Positions 16,715 through 25,246 of a stretch of 64,000 nt of DNA are shown here, piece by piece. Location: the NCBI GenBank assembly GCA_009917405.1, contig QZED01000001.1:62001-126000 (forward strand), in the 5' to 3' direction. The notes under the pieces were generated by a model that saw nothing but the letters and a program-made list of their open reading frames with translations, ran no database searches and was not told the origin of the DNA. Numbering within the stretch: the stretch's first letter is position 1; each line of letters starts with the position of its first letter. Both the position numbers and the translations under genes were made by a program. Origin of the DNA: a bacterium c-19. GTDB lineage: Bacteria; Bacillota_I; Bacilli_A; Erysipelotrichales; Erysipelotrichaceae.

Positions 16715-18376
16715 ATGGATCAAGTACGCATATTTGCGCTTGGAGGACTCGATGAAAATGGTAAAAACATGTATGTAGTCGAGGTCAATGAAGCGATTTT
16801 TGTGATTGAAGCAGGTTTGAAATTTCCCGATACTGAACAATTAGGAGTGGAATTTATCATTCCTGATTTCACATATTTAATTGAAAACAAGGAACGAATT
16901 AAGGGAATCTTTATCACTCACGGACATGATGATGTTGTTGCGGCGCTACCGTATTTACTGAAACAGATCAAAGCGCCTGTTTATACCGGTGCTTTGACCG
17001 CGAATATTATTCATGATATGCTGAAAAAGGAAAATGTGAAGGGTGTAAAAATCCATCGCATTAAGCGTTCCAGTGTGCAGCGAATCAGCGGCGTGAAGGT
17101 AAGAACTTTCCCGATGACGCATGCATATCCCGATAACTTCGGTGTTGCGATTATGAGTGATCAGGGAGCGATTGTCTATACCGGTGAGTTTATCATTGAT
17201 TATGATATGCTTTCCGAGCAGTATATTTGTGATCTGAATGAATTGAGTGATATAGGAAAAAGTGGTGTATTATGCTTATTGAGTGAATCTCAGGGAGTAG
17301 AGCGCAGCGGTCATACGGCACCGAATCATCGCATTACCAATTTAATTGAGCCTATCTTTGAGAAAAATCACGGACGTATATTAATCTCCGTATATCGTCA
17401 AAGCTTATATCGAGTGATTGAGATCATTGAAATCTGTAAGCGAATGAATAAACCGATCTATTTTCATGATAAGGAACTGCGTCAGCTGTTAAAGCAGTTA
17501 GAGGATATTAAGTATTATCAGGTTCCGCGTGAATTAGAAGTAAAGGAATGGAACTTCAGTGATAAAGTAGAAGATGTAGTAATCGTCATCAGCGGATCAG
17601 GTAAAAATTTGTTCCGCACAATGAATAATATTGCGAATCATGAGGATTCTCGCGTATCGTTTCGACCGAGTGATACGATTATTATGGCGTCTCCAGTTGT
17701 CAGCGGTACTGAAATGGAAGCGACCGATATGGAAAATGACATTTATAAGGAAGGCGGACATATTTTCTCGCTCAGTTCTAAAACGGTATTATCGATGCAT
17801 CCCAGCAGTGAGGATCTAAAGATGATGCTGTATCTGTTCAAACCGAAGTATTATATTCCTGTTAAAGGAGAATATCGTCATTTGGTGATGAATGCGAATT
17901 TAGGCGTATCGATGGGGTATTCACCGGATCGTATTCTAATTTTGGATAACGGTCAGATTGCGTCATTTGAAAGCGGTGTGTTAAAGAGCGCTTCTCAATA
18001 TTTAGAACTGGAAGATACATTAATTGACGGTAAGGAAAATTGGGATGTGACCGGAGTCGTTTTAAAGGATCGTGAAACACTTTCTACCGACGGAGTTATG
18101 ATTGTCGGTGTCGGTGTTAATATGAAAACGAAAAAAGTGATTAACGGACCGGATGTACAAACGCGCGGGCTAATCTATTTAAAGGATGCGGATTATATTG
18201 TCAAAGAGGTTGCCGGTATGATGGAAGAATGTATCGCCACTGCCGTGAAAGAAAAGCGCTATGATAATTTGACGGTTCGCGGGGAAGCCAGAGATAAAAT
18301 TACGAGGTATTTAATGAAGGAAACAGGCAAGCGCCCGATGGTGCTGCCGGTGATTATGGAAATTAATGTAGGATAG
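16715..18376 (+). CDS. RNase J-like beta-CASP protein with altered active-site residues (J2-like)
   Basis: 553 residues, full length for RNase J (5'-exo/endoribonuclease). The fold markers are clear: FALGGLDENGKNMYVVE, LKFPDTEQLGVEFIIPDFTYL, beta-CASP region and SMHPSSEDLKMMLYLFKPKYYIPVKGEYRHL. The metal ligands are not all there: HxHxDH reads HGHDDV (V74 in place of His), GDF is GEF (E158), SDS is SES (E191), and the conserved His of PVHGEYR is Lys (K384). This looks like a weakly active or inactive paralog such as RNase J2, which acts as partner of RNase J1. A second, intact copy would be expected elsewhere in the genome. Start ATG follows GAAAGGATGG. Confidence 0.88.
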   Translation: MDQVRIFALGGLDENGKNMYVVEVNEAIFVIEAGLKFPDTEQLGVEFIIPDFTYLIENKERIKGIFITHGHDDVVAALPYLLKQIKAPVYTGALTANIIHDMLKKENVKGVKIHRIKRSSVQRISGVKVRTFPMTHAYPDNFGVAIMSDQGAIVYTGEFIIDYDMLSEQYICDLNELSDIGKSGVLCLLSESQGVERSGHTAPNHRITNLIEPIFEKNHGRILISVYRQSLYRVIEIIEICKRMNKPIYFHDKELRQLLKQLEDIKYYQVPRELEVKEWNFSDKVEDVVIVISGSGKNLFRTMNNIANHEDSRVSFRPSDTIIMASPVVSGTEMEATDMENDIYKEGGHIFSLSSKTVLSMHPSSEDLKMMLYLFKPKYYIPVKGEYRHLVMNANLGVSMGYSPDRILILDNGQIASFESGVLKSASQYLELEDTLIDGKENWDVTGVVLKDRETLSTDGVMIVGVGVNMKTKKVINGPDVQTRGLIYLKDADYIVKEVAGMMEECIATAVKEKRYDNLTVRGEARDKITRYLMKETGKRPMVLPVIMEINVG

Positions 18377-18395
18377 AGATGATCGGAGGGATCTT

Positions 18396-20783
18396 ATGGC
18401 CAAGAACAAGACAAGAAAAAACAATAAGAAAAAACAAAAGGAAAATGAAATTCTGCTTTATGTTTATGCATTGTTTATGATTACCTTGTCCTTGATCGGC
18501 GGTTTACAGATCGGTTTTGTCGGACAGCTGTTGACCGGATGCGTGAAGTTTGTATTCGGTAATTTATACGGCATCGTCTACGGTGTAGTGATATTGTTTG
18601 CGATTTTGTTAATGCTGAAGCGTTCTTTTCAGGAAATCCCGCTGAATTATACGGTCGGTGTCGGCGTATTATTTATAGCATGGCTGTTAGCAGCATCTAT
18701 TCCCGACGATCAAACGATGAAGGGAATGGCAGTGTTGAGCAATTTTGTCGGCAGTACGGCACAAATCTTCGCCGGTGAGTTAGCTGCCGGGGGTGGTTTG
18801 GTCGGTGCCATGCTGGTCAGTGTTGCATCATTTCTGTTTGATTATGCTGGGACATGGATGATTATCGTCGCTTTATTAATTCTCGGATTAATTCTGCTTG
18901 CAAGCGGCGCATTTATGGATTGGATGTCCGGTGCGAAAGAAAAGATCAAAGAACCGTTAGAAAGCGTGAAAACACAAAATAAAGAGCGCAGAACGCAGAA
19001 AAAGGCGGCTAAACAGGAAGCGCGTCAAAAAGCGAAAATGGCGAATATTCGTGCCGATGAGCCAATGGAGGATGAACAGGATCAAAGCATTCTTTCTCGT
19101 ATGAGCTTAGAAGAGCGCGTAAAAAAAGGACAGGTATCTTTTTTGGAAGCGGATGAAGATCGAGAAGCTGATGCTGCACAGGATTTAGAAATTTTGAATG
19201 ATGATATAGATATGGAAGCAACAGCGATTTCTACCCCTATTGTGCAAAGCGAACCGGATGAAAATCAGCGGATTATTAATGAAACCATCGGCAAACAAGA
19301 TACGTTTGTATCGCAGTTTACCGAAGATTATTCCAATTATCGTTTACCGCATTTAAAGCTATTAAAGGACAGCGGTAAAAAGGGGAAATCAATCAATAAT
19401 ATTAATGCGGCTAATGACAGTGGCAGGCGCTTGATTGAGATTTTAGATCAATTCGGTGTAAAGGCGACCTTGGTGGCAACACATATCGGTCCTGCTGTAA
19501 CAAAATTTGAAGTCAAACCGGATTTAGGAGTGCGGGTCAATAAGATATCCAATCTTCAATATGATATTAAAATGGCTTTGGCAGCGAAGGATATTCGTAT
19601 TGAAGCGCCAATACCCGGAAAATCGGCAGTCGGTATTGAGATTCCGAATGTTGAAAAAACAGCGGTATCGATGAAAGAACTGATGAAACAGATTCCGCCG
19701 CAATATGAGGATAAAAAACTGGCAATTGCGTTGGGAAAGGATTTAATGGGAAACTGTATTTACGGCGAATTGAATAAAATGCCGCACTTATTAATTGCTG
19801 GAGCGACCGGCAGCGGTAAGTCTGTTTGTGTAAATACGATCATTACTTCTTTATTGATGCGCACAAAGCCAGATGAAGTAAAATTACTGCTTGTGGATCC
19901 GAAGAAAGTGGAATTCACTCCATATCGAGCCATTCCGCATTTGTTGGGACCGGTTATTACTGATGGAGAAGAAGCTAATCGGGCATTGAAGGTCATTGTC
20001 AATATGATGGATAATCGATATGAATTATTCTCCATGGCAGGAGTAAGAAATATTGCCGGATACAATGGCTATATTGAAAATCATCCGGAAGAGGGACTGA
20101 AAAAGCTTCCTTGGATTGTAGTAATTATCGATGAGTTGGCAGATTTAATGCTGGTTGCAGCGAAAGAGGTGGAGTCCAGTATTCAGCGTATCACGCAGCT
20201 GGCACGTGCTGCCGGTATTCATTTGATTGTAGCGACACAGCGCCCGAGTGTTGATGTAATTACCGGTATTATTAAAGCGAATATTCCTTCACGTATCGCA
20301 TTTGCGGTATCCTCTGCGGTTGATTCGCGAACAATATTGGATCAAGTCGGTGCCGAAAAGCTGTTAGGTCTTGGCGATATGCTCTACATACCGGTAGGAG
20401 AACAAGTAGCGACGCGTGTTCAGGGAGCTTTTGTCTCTGATGAAGAGGTGGCGGCAATTTGTGATTTTGTCAGCCGTCAGGCAAAGCCGAAGTATGAAGA
20501 TGCTTTCCTGCGCTTGGAAGCGTTGGATGGCGGCATCGAAGCGACTTCAAGCGCTCCGGGACATGATGATCCGCTTTATGAGGAAGTAAAGGATTTCGTG
20601 ATTTCTACACGTAAGGCAAGCACTTCTTTGATTCAGAGAAAGTTCAGTATCGGATATGCTCGTGCGGCACGTTTGATAGATGTGTTGGAAGAAAGAGGCA
20701 TCATCGGGCCGGCTCGCGGCAGTAAGCCTCGTGAAGTATATGCGAAAAGCAATGAGGACAGTGAATCTGATATAGAGATGTAA
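18396..20783 (+). CDS. ftsK: DNA translocase FtsK/SpoIIIE
   Basis: 795 residues. Hexameric ATPase pumping chromosomal DNA through the septum during division or into the forespore. About five N-terminal membrane helices (residues ~20-180), a charged linker, then alpha-beta motor domains with Walker A LIAGATGSGKSVCV (residue ~470), Walker B VVIIDELADLM and a QRPSVDVITGIIK block. The C-terminal gamma domain (STSLIQRKFSIGYARAARLIDVLEERGIIGPARG) reads orientation sequences. The start ATG follows CGGAGGGATCTT. In spore formers this protein usually serves both roles; which applies here cannot be read from sequence. Confidence 0.96.
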   Translation: MAKNKTRKNNKKKQKENEILLYVYALFMITLSLIGGLQIGFVGQLLTGCVKFVFGNLYGIVYGVVILFAILLMLKRSFQEIPLNYTVGVGVLFIAWLLAASIPDDQTMKGMAVLSNFVGSTAQIFAGELAAGGGLVGAMLVSVASFLFDYAGTWMIIVALLILGLILLASGAFMDWMSGAKEKIKEPLESVKTQNKERRTQKKAAKQEARQKAKMANIRADEPMEDEQDQSILSRMSLEERVKKGQVSFLEADEDREADAAQDLEILNDDIDMEATAISTPIVQSEPDENQRIINETIGKQDTFVSQFTEDYSNYRLPHLKLLKDSGKKGKSINNINAANDSGRRLIEILDQFGVKATLVATHIGPAVTKFEVKPDLGVRVNKISNLQYDIKMALAAKDIRIEAPIPGKSAVGIEIPNVEKTAVSMKELMKQIPPQYEDKKLAIALGKDLMGNCIYGELNKMPHLLIAGATGSGKSVCVNTIITSLLMRTKPDEVKLLLVDPKKVEFTPYRAIPHLLGPVITDGEEANRALKVIVNMMDNRYELFSMAGVRNIAGYNGYIENHPEEGLKKLPWIVVIIDELADLMLVAAKEVESSIQRITQLARAAGIHLIVATQRPSVDVITGIIKANIPSRIAFAVSSAVDSRTILDQVGAEKLLGLGDMLYIPVGEQVATRVQGAFVSDEEVAAICDFVSRQAKPKYEDAFLRLEALDGGIEATSSAPGHDDPLYEEVKDFVISTRKASTSLIQRKFSIGYARAARLIDVLEERGIIGPARGSKPREVYAKSNEDSESDIEM

Positions 20784-20810
20784 AAAGGCACACAGTGTCT
20801 TTTTTTTTGA
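20784..20810 (+). terminator. ftsK terminator
   Basis: AAAGGCAC and GTGTCTTT around ACA (one G-U pair), then a T run. Confidence 0.7.
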
Positions 20811-20947
20811 TTGTTTTGAAATCACAAGTTTTCACCTTTGTTGAGTGTAATCGATAAAAAACGGTGTTTTTACTGGTTTATTCTACGGCTTTCGTATATA
20901 ATAAAGGAGTTATTTCATACTAATATAGGAAAGTAGGCGAAAAAAAT

Positions 20948-22183
20948 ATGGAATTGTTTGACAATGTATCTTTACAGCTTGAAAAAAATGATAAGTTTAA
21001 AGATATTGGAATCAGTATTCGTTTTATGGCACCAGCAAACAGTGAAACAGCTACTTTGCGCAGTTTGCTCGCAATAATGATCTGTGATCGCTGTGAGAAA
21101 TACCCGACAAAAAAGCAAATGAGTGATATTCAGGATTGCTTATACGGAACAGTGGTTAATGCACAGACTGTCGGATACGGACAGGCACAGGTTTTGGAAA
21201 TACGGACAAAGGTTATAGATCCGCGTTTTGTAAAGGAACAGAATTTATTACAGGATGTATTTGCGTATCTGCAAGAACTCTTATTTCATCCGTTATTAAA
21301 TGAAGCTGCCTTTGAAGAAGCAAAGGAAGTGTTAAAGTCTAAGCTGATGCGACTTCGCGATGATTCCACTCAGTATGTAATTGCACAAGGTTTAAAATTA
21401 GCCGGTGAGGGAAGTCCGTTGGCAATTTGTTCGCTCGGTGATTTATCGCAAATCGATAAAATCACATTAGAAGATATAAAGCAGATTCACCAAAAGCTGT
21501 TAAATGAAGATCGAATTGATATGATTGTCTGCGGTCCGATCGATGAGAAACAGATCATTGAATTAATCCAGTCAAACCTTCCGTTCTCAGATCGAAATAC
21601 TGAGCTGAACACTCATTATGTATTACAAAGCAACCAAAAAGGTGAGTATCAAAAGGAGCTGCGTACCGTAAATCAAAGTAGTATTTTTATGATATGGCAG
21701 ACAAATACAGGAGTTTGTGATCCTGATTATTATGCATTGCGTGTAGCGAATGCAATGTTTGGTCAATATCCGACCTCATTGTTATTTCGTGAAGTGAGAG
21801 AGAAGCGAAGTCTGTGCTACAACATTTTGGCAAGTTTGATTTCCTTTGACGGTGCCATGACAGTGATAACCGGAGTAGAGAATGAGCATACAGATCAGGC
21901 AATTGATGTGATCCATGAACAATTTGAACGCATTGCTTCCGGCGATTTTAAAGATGAATTATTAGCTGTTAGTAAGACAATGATCATCAATTCCTTAAAC
22001 GCCAGCAAGGACTCTATGCCTTCTATTATTGCACAATTATATCAAAATCAAGTATTAAATCAGGAATTGAGCATTGATGAGCGAATTGCACTCATTCAGG
22101 CAGTGGAGCGTGAGGATGTGGAGCGAGTATTTAAAAAATGTCGTCATTGTTTAAGCTTTGTTGTATGTCAGGAGGATCAATAA
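20948..22183 (+). CDS. ymfF: YmfF-like M16 peptidase family protein, zinc motif missing
   Basis: 411 residues, M16 (pitrilysin-like) fold: an FRxxREKRSLCYNI block (LFREVREKRSLCYNILASL) and the typical ITGVENEHTDQAIDVI segment are visible. The HxxEH zinc-binding motif expected in the N-terminal third is absent, so it is probably the non-catalytic half of a heterodimer with the next gene, as proposed for such pairs. It lies directly downstream of ftsK and upstream of ymfH, the same order as spoIIIE...ymfF-ymfH in B. subtilis. Substrate unknown. A TATAAT lies near 20898, before an A-rich leader. Confidence 0.85.
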   Translation: MELFDNVSLQLEKNDKFKDIGISIRFMAPANSETATLRSLLAIMICDRCEKYPTKKQMSDIQDCLYGTVVNAQTVGYGQAQVLEIRTKVIDPRFVKEQNLLQDVFAYLQELLFHPLLNEAAFEEAKEVLKSKLMRLRDDSTQYVIAQGLKLAGEGSPLAICSLGDLSQIDKITLEDIKQIHQKLLNEDRIDMIVCGPIDEKQIIELIQSNLPFSDRNTELNTHYVLQSNQKGEYQKELRTVNQSSIFMIWQTNTGVCDPDYYALRVANAMFGQYPTSLLFREVREKRSLCYNILASLISFDGAMTVITGVENEHTDQAIDVIHEQFERIASGDFKDELLAVSKTMIINSLNASKDSMPSIIAQLYQNQVLNQELSIDERIALIQAVEREDVERVFKKCRHCLSFVVCQEDQ

Positions 22184-22184
22184 G

Positions 22185-23462
22185 ATGAAACATATCTATA
22201 ATGAACGCTATCATGAATCATATGACGAAGTAGTCTTGGACAACGGGCTTCATGTTATTTTATGGCATAAGCCGAATTATGAAAAAAGTATGTTTATGAT
22301 GATGACGCCATTTGGCGCAATGGATCTTACGCAGATACAGGGAAAGGAAATGATTAAGCATCCCAGTGGCATTGCTCATTTTTTAGAACATAAGATGTTT
22401 GCGATGGATGGTGACGAGGATGTGATGGGACTGTTTTCTAAGATGGGTGCTAATGTGAATGCATTTACCAGCTATCGTGAAACAGCTTATTTCGCAAGTA
22501 CATGTAATGATCCGAAAGAACCGTTAAAATTACTGTTAGATTTTGTACAGGAGCTGAATATCGATCAGGCTTCGGTAGAAAAGGAAAAAGGCATTATTTT
22601 GTCTGAATTGCATATGTATAAGGAAATGAGTGATCAGCGACTGTTGATGGAAACTTATACTTCCTTATTCCATAAACATCCGATGCGCCTTGATATCGCT
22701 GGTGAGGATGATGATGTATCTGCTACAACCGTAGAACAGCTATATCAATGTTATGAAATGAATTATCATCCGTCGAATATGATTCTGATTTGTATCAGCG
22801 GATATGATTCTAAAGAGCTTTTGGAGTTGATCGAGGAAAATCAGAAACAAAAGCAGTTTACGCCTTGGAAGCCTTGTGAGACAGTGAAGGAAGCGGAACC
22901 ACAGAGTGTTGTACGCAGTGATTTCAGTTTCACCATGGAAGTGAGTGAACCAAAGCTTTGTGTTGCGTATAAGTTAAAGGGGATTGAAAATTCCTATGAG
23001 CGATTAAAACAGGAGTGGACGATTCGCTTACTGCTGGACGCAAACTTCTCCAGTCTGAATCCAAACTATCAATCATGGCTGGATCAAAAGATTATCAATG
23101 ATTTCTGCGGCTATGATATTGAATTCGGTGAGGATTACGGAATTCTGATGTTTTATAGTGAGACCTCTAAGCCTGACGAATTTATAGCACTTTGTGATCA
23201 CTGCGTTGACGAAATGAAGCAGGGCAATATCAGTGACGCGGTCTTGAATCAATTAAAAAGACGTTATTTTGCACAGGGAGTTCGTTCCATGAATGACTTT
23301 CATGATATTGCGACCGGTTTCTGCCGCAGCTATTTTATGGAAATTGATTATTTTAAAACTTTTGAAATTGTTGAAGAAATCTGTGAACAAGATATTATGG
23401 AGGCAGGTAAACGATTGAATAAGGAGCATCGTGTGCTTACTCGTTTAATGCCTGAGACATAA
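22185..23462 (+). CDS. ymfH: YmfH-like M16 zinc peptidase
   Basis: 425 residues. The inverted zinc motif HFLEH is present at residues 65-69 within SGIAHFLEHKMFAM, followed by the downstream glutamate region (EKEKGIILSELHMY). This marks the catalytic partner of the preceding HxxEH-less protein. ATG at 22185 follows CAGGAGGATCAATAAG and lies 1 base after the ymfF stop, so the pair is translationally coupled. Substrate is unknown; related pairs process small peptides. A very strong hairpin terminator ends the unit. Confidence 0.9.
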   Translation: MKHIYNERYHESYDEVVLDNGLHVILWHKPNYEKSMFMMMTPFGAMDLTQIQGKEMIKHPSGIAHFLEHKMFAMDGDEDVMGLFSKMGANVNAFTSYRETAYFASTCNDPKEPLKLLLDFVQELNIDQASVEKEKGIILSELHMYKEMSDQRLLMETYTSLFHKHPMRLDIAGEDDDVSATTVEQLYQCYEMNYHPSNMILICISGYDSKELLELIEENQKQKQFTPWKPCETVKEAEPQSVVRSDFSFTMEVSEPKLCVAYKLKGIENSYERLKQEWTIRLLLDANFSSLNPNYQSWLDQKIINDFCGYDIEFGEDYGILMFYSETSKPDEFIALCDHCVDEMKQGNISDAVLNQLKRRYFAQGVRSMNDFHDIATGFCRSYFMEIDYFKTFEIVEEICEQDIMEAGKRLNKEHRVLTRLMPET

Positions 23463-23496
23463 ATTATTAATAAGTGTAAAGTTGTGATAAACAAAG

Positions 23497-23524
23497 AAAA
23501 AGTGTACACCGTACACTTTTTTTG
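23497..23524 (+). terminator. ymfF-ymfH terminator
   Basis: 11-bp perfect stem AAAAAGTGTAC / GTACACTTTTT with loop ACC, then Ts. Confidence 0.88.
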
Positions 23525-23559
23525 TACATAAAATGATTGAATATGGCAAATAAGGCAGT

Positions 23560-23588
23560 TTGAGTGATTGAACAGAAATTACTATAAT
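23560..23588 (+). promoter_or_regulatory. Sigma-A promoter of the ssb-ncRNA unit
   Basis: TTGAGT (23560-23565), 17 bases, TATAAT (23583-23588). Confidence 0.7.
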
Positions 23589-23593
23589 ATGCA

Positions 23594-23616
23594 TGTACAT
23601 CGAAGAACGATGTACA
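23594..23616 (+). repeat. Perfect inverted repeat at the predicted 5' end of the ssb transcript
   Basis: TGTACATCG (23594-23602) and CGATGTACA (23608-23616) around AAGAA. It begins about 5 bases after the -10 element, so it would be the first structure of the mRNA, or an operator covering the start site. The right arm recurs exactly as the left arm of the terminator at 24151-24159. Confidence 0.7.
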
Positions 23617-23647
23617 CTTCGGCGATTTCGGAAAGGAGGAGGATGCA

Positions 23648-23962
23648 GTGATCAATAATGTGGTACTGACAGGACGCATCGCGGAGCTGCCGAAGCTTCG
23701 TGAAACTGCGACCGGTATAAAGTATGCGACAATTTTGCTGGACATTGTAAGACCGTTTAAAAATAGCAACGGTATTTATGACAGCGATAAAATTTCCGTT
23801 ACCTTATGGAAAGGAATCGCAGAAACAGCCGGCGAGGTTTGTAAGGTCGGCGATATGCTGGGCGTCAAAGGACGCATTCAAACGTACAGCGTCGAGAAGG
23901 AAACACAGACCTACTATAATTATGAAGTAGTAGCGGAGCACGTTTCTTTTATGTCAGTATAA
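23648..23962 (+). CDS. ssb: Short single-stranded DNA-binding protein
   Basis: 104 residues with one OB fold of the SSB family: INNVVLTGRIAELPKLRETATG at the N-terminus and DKISVTLWKGIAETAGEVCKVGDMLGVKGRIQTY in the core. It stops right after the fold and lacks the acidic C-terminal tail used by SSB to recruit partners, so it is an accessory SSB or primosomal-type protein rather than the main replicative SSB. GTG start at 23648 follows AAAGGAGGAGG. It is transcribed from its own promoter and no protein gene follows; instead the structured RNA at 23963 starts at the base after the stop codon. Confidence 0.85.
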   Translation: MINNVVLTGRIAELPKLRETATGIKYATILLDIVRPFKNSNGIYDSDKISVTLWKGIAETAGEVCKVGDMLGVKGRIQTYSVEKETQTYYNYEVVAEHVSFMSV

Positions 23963-24192
23963 TTTATGCCCTTCGAGTGAAATCCTTTCTTCTTGCTCAG
24001 TAAGCAGTTTTATCCATATTCTTAACTCTCATTACTAATGAAGCCATATGCAGGGTTTGATCGAAGGGCATAAAAGGAATTAAAAAGCTAGGACTCTGCA
24101 TATGGTGATATATAATCAGCCCAAATGCCGTTGAAACGGCAAATCACAGGCGATGTACAACTTCCCTTTCTTGTGCATCGTCTGTTTTTTTT
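23963..24192 (+). ncRNA. Unassigned structured RNA with a large pseudoknot
   Basis: Two perfect or near-perfect 14-bp helices interleave. Helix A: 23963-23976 (TTTATGCCCTTCGA) with 24061-24074 (TCGAAGGGCATAAA), fully complementary. Helix B: 24043-24056 with 24093-24106, core CCATATGCAG / CTGCATATGG, extended by G-U pairs. Since B's left arm lies inside A and its right arm outside, they form an H-type pseudoknot. A third hairpin TGCCGT-TGAA-ACGGCA (24126-24141) and a 15-bp terminator (24146-24185, then Ts) complete it. No open reading frame explains the pairing, and the next gene is on the other strand, so it is not a cis riboswitch for a downstream gene. Size and pseudoknot could fit the raiA RNA class of Bacillota, but I cannot confirm its consensus. 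It may be processed from the ssb mRNA. Confidence 0.7.
24146..24192 (+). terminator. Terminator of the ssb-ncRNA unit
   Basis: 15-bp stem from 24146-24160 with 24171-24185 (CGATGTACAA pairing TTGTGCATCG in its core), loop of 10, and eight Ts. Confidence 0.88.
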
Positions 24193-24270
24193 GGATGCTT
24201 TGGATTTAGCAGGAAAGGGGATTCGTATAAAAAAAACGATATGAAGTATATCTCATATCGTCATTGTTCA

Positions 24271-24873
24271 TTAACGGTTGTAGAACTCTACTACCAGTAA
24301 CTCGTTGACTTCCGGATTTAATTCACTGCGTTCCGGTAAACGTAAGTAAGTACCTTTTTTAGTGTCTTTGTTGAAGTCAACAAATGCTGGTGTATTCAAA
24401 GAAGCTTCTAAGGACTCATTGATCACTTTTAAATTTCTTGATTTTTCTTTGATTTCGATTGTGCTGCCTACTTTAACCTGCGCACTTGGAATATCACATT
24501 TTTTACCGTTTAATAAAATGTGACCATGGTTTACTAACTGACGAGCTGCTCTTCTTGTCGGAGCGATTCCCATACGATAAACGATGTTATCCAATCTGCT
24601 TTCCAGCAGGCACAGGAAGTTATCACCGGTTACACCTTTCATACGCGTTGCTTTTGTAAATGTGTTGTAGAACTGGCGCTCATTTACTCCGTACATAAAA
24701 CGAATTTTCTGTTTTTCACGAAGCTGTAAGCCGTAATTTGTCAGCTTTACACGTTTTGTCGGTCCGTGCTGTCCCGGTGCATACTGACGTCTTTGTAATT
24801 CTTTCCCGTTTTCCAAAATGGAGAATCCCAAACGACGAGATACTTTCCAAGTTGGACCTGTAATTCTTGACAT
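24271..24873 (-). CDS. rpsD: 30S ribosomal protein S4
   Basis: 200 residues, standard S4. Primary 16S rRNA-binding protein that nucleates 30S assembly. [18 protein letters not shown] at the start, then the S4 RNA-binding domain ([40 protein letters not shown]). No CxxC zinc motif in the N-terminal part, so the zinc-free form. It is alone on the minus strand with a long structured leader, as in B. subtilis where rpsD is monocistronic and self-regulated. Ribosome site AAGGAGGACATAAC precedes ATG. Confidence 0.97.
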   Translation of the reverse strand: MSRITGPTWKVSRRLGFSILENGKELQRRQYAPGQHGPTKRVKLTNYGLQLREKQKIRFMYGVNERQFYNTFTKATRMKGVTGDNFLCLLESRLDNIVYRMGIAPTRRAARQLVNHGHILLNGKKCDIPSAQVKVGSTIEIKEKSRNLKVINESLEASLNTPAFVDFNKDTKKGTYLRLPERSELNPEVNELLVVEFYNR

Positions 24874-25060
24874 GTTATGTCCTCCTTATTGTTTGTCGGT
24901 GATCAGACAACAACAGGGGTAAATCATCATCCGTTGTGTTAATACTCACGACACCCTCACTTCTCAGCTAAGTTACTCGATTGTCCCATACTATGTATGT
25001 TATTAACACGGTCATCCGCATGACTTTACCGGCCGCTATCATTTTCACGCCAGTATATAT
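24874..25060 (-). promoter_or_regulatory. Probable S4 autoregulatory leader of rpsD
   Basis: The leader of about 190 bases contains a 9-bp perfect inverted repeat (24936-24944 GTGTTAATA with 25001-25009 TATTAACAC) and a small TTGTC/GACAA hairpin near the ribosome site. S4 represses its own mRNA in Bacillota by binding such a leader; that this one does so is inference. The rest of the 25060-25246 gap holds the two divergent promoters, including TATAAT at 25192-25197 for ezrA on the plus strand. Confidence 0.5.
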
Positions 25061-25246
25061 TATCAGAAGATAGGATGAAAGTCAATAAAATAGCTGTATT
25101 TCATCACAAAAGAACAAATTGGAATGATTTACAAGTACGATTCTTATATAGAATATGAAATTTCTTAATGAATTAGTATATAAAATATGATATAATAACA
25201 CATAGAAAAATGTGATTTACAGAGAAACTTTAAGCGAGGTACAAAT

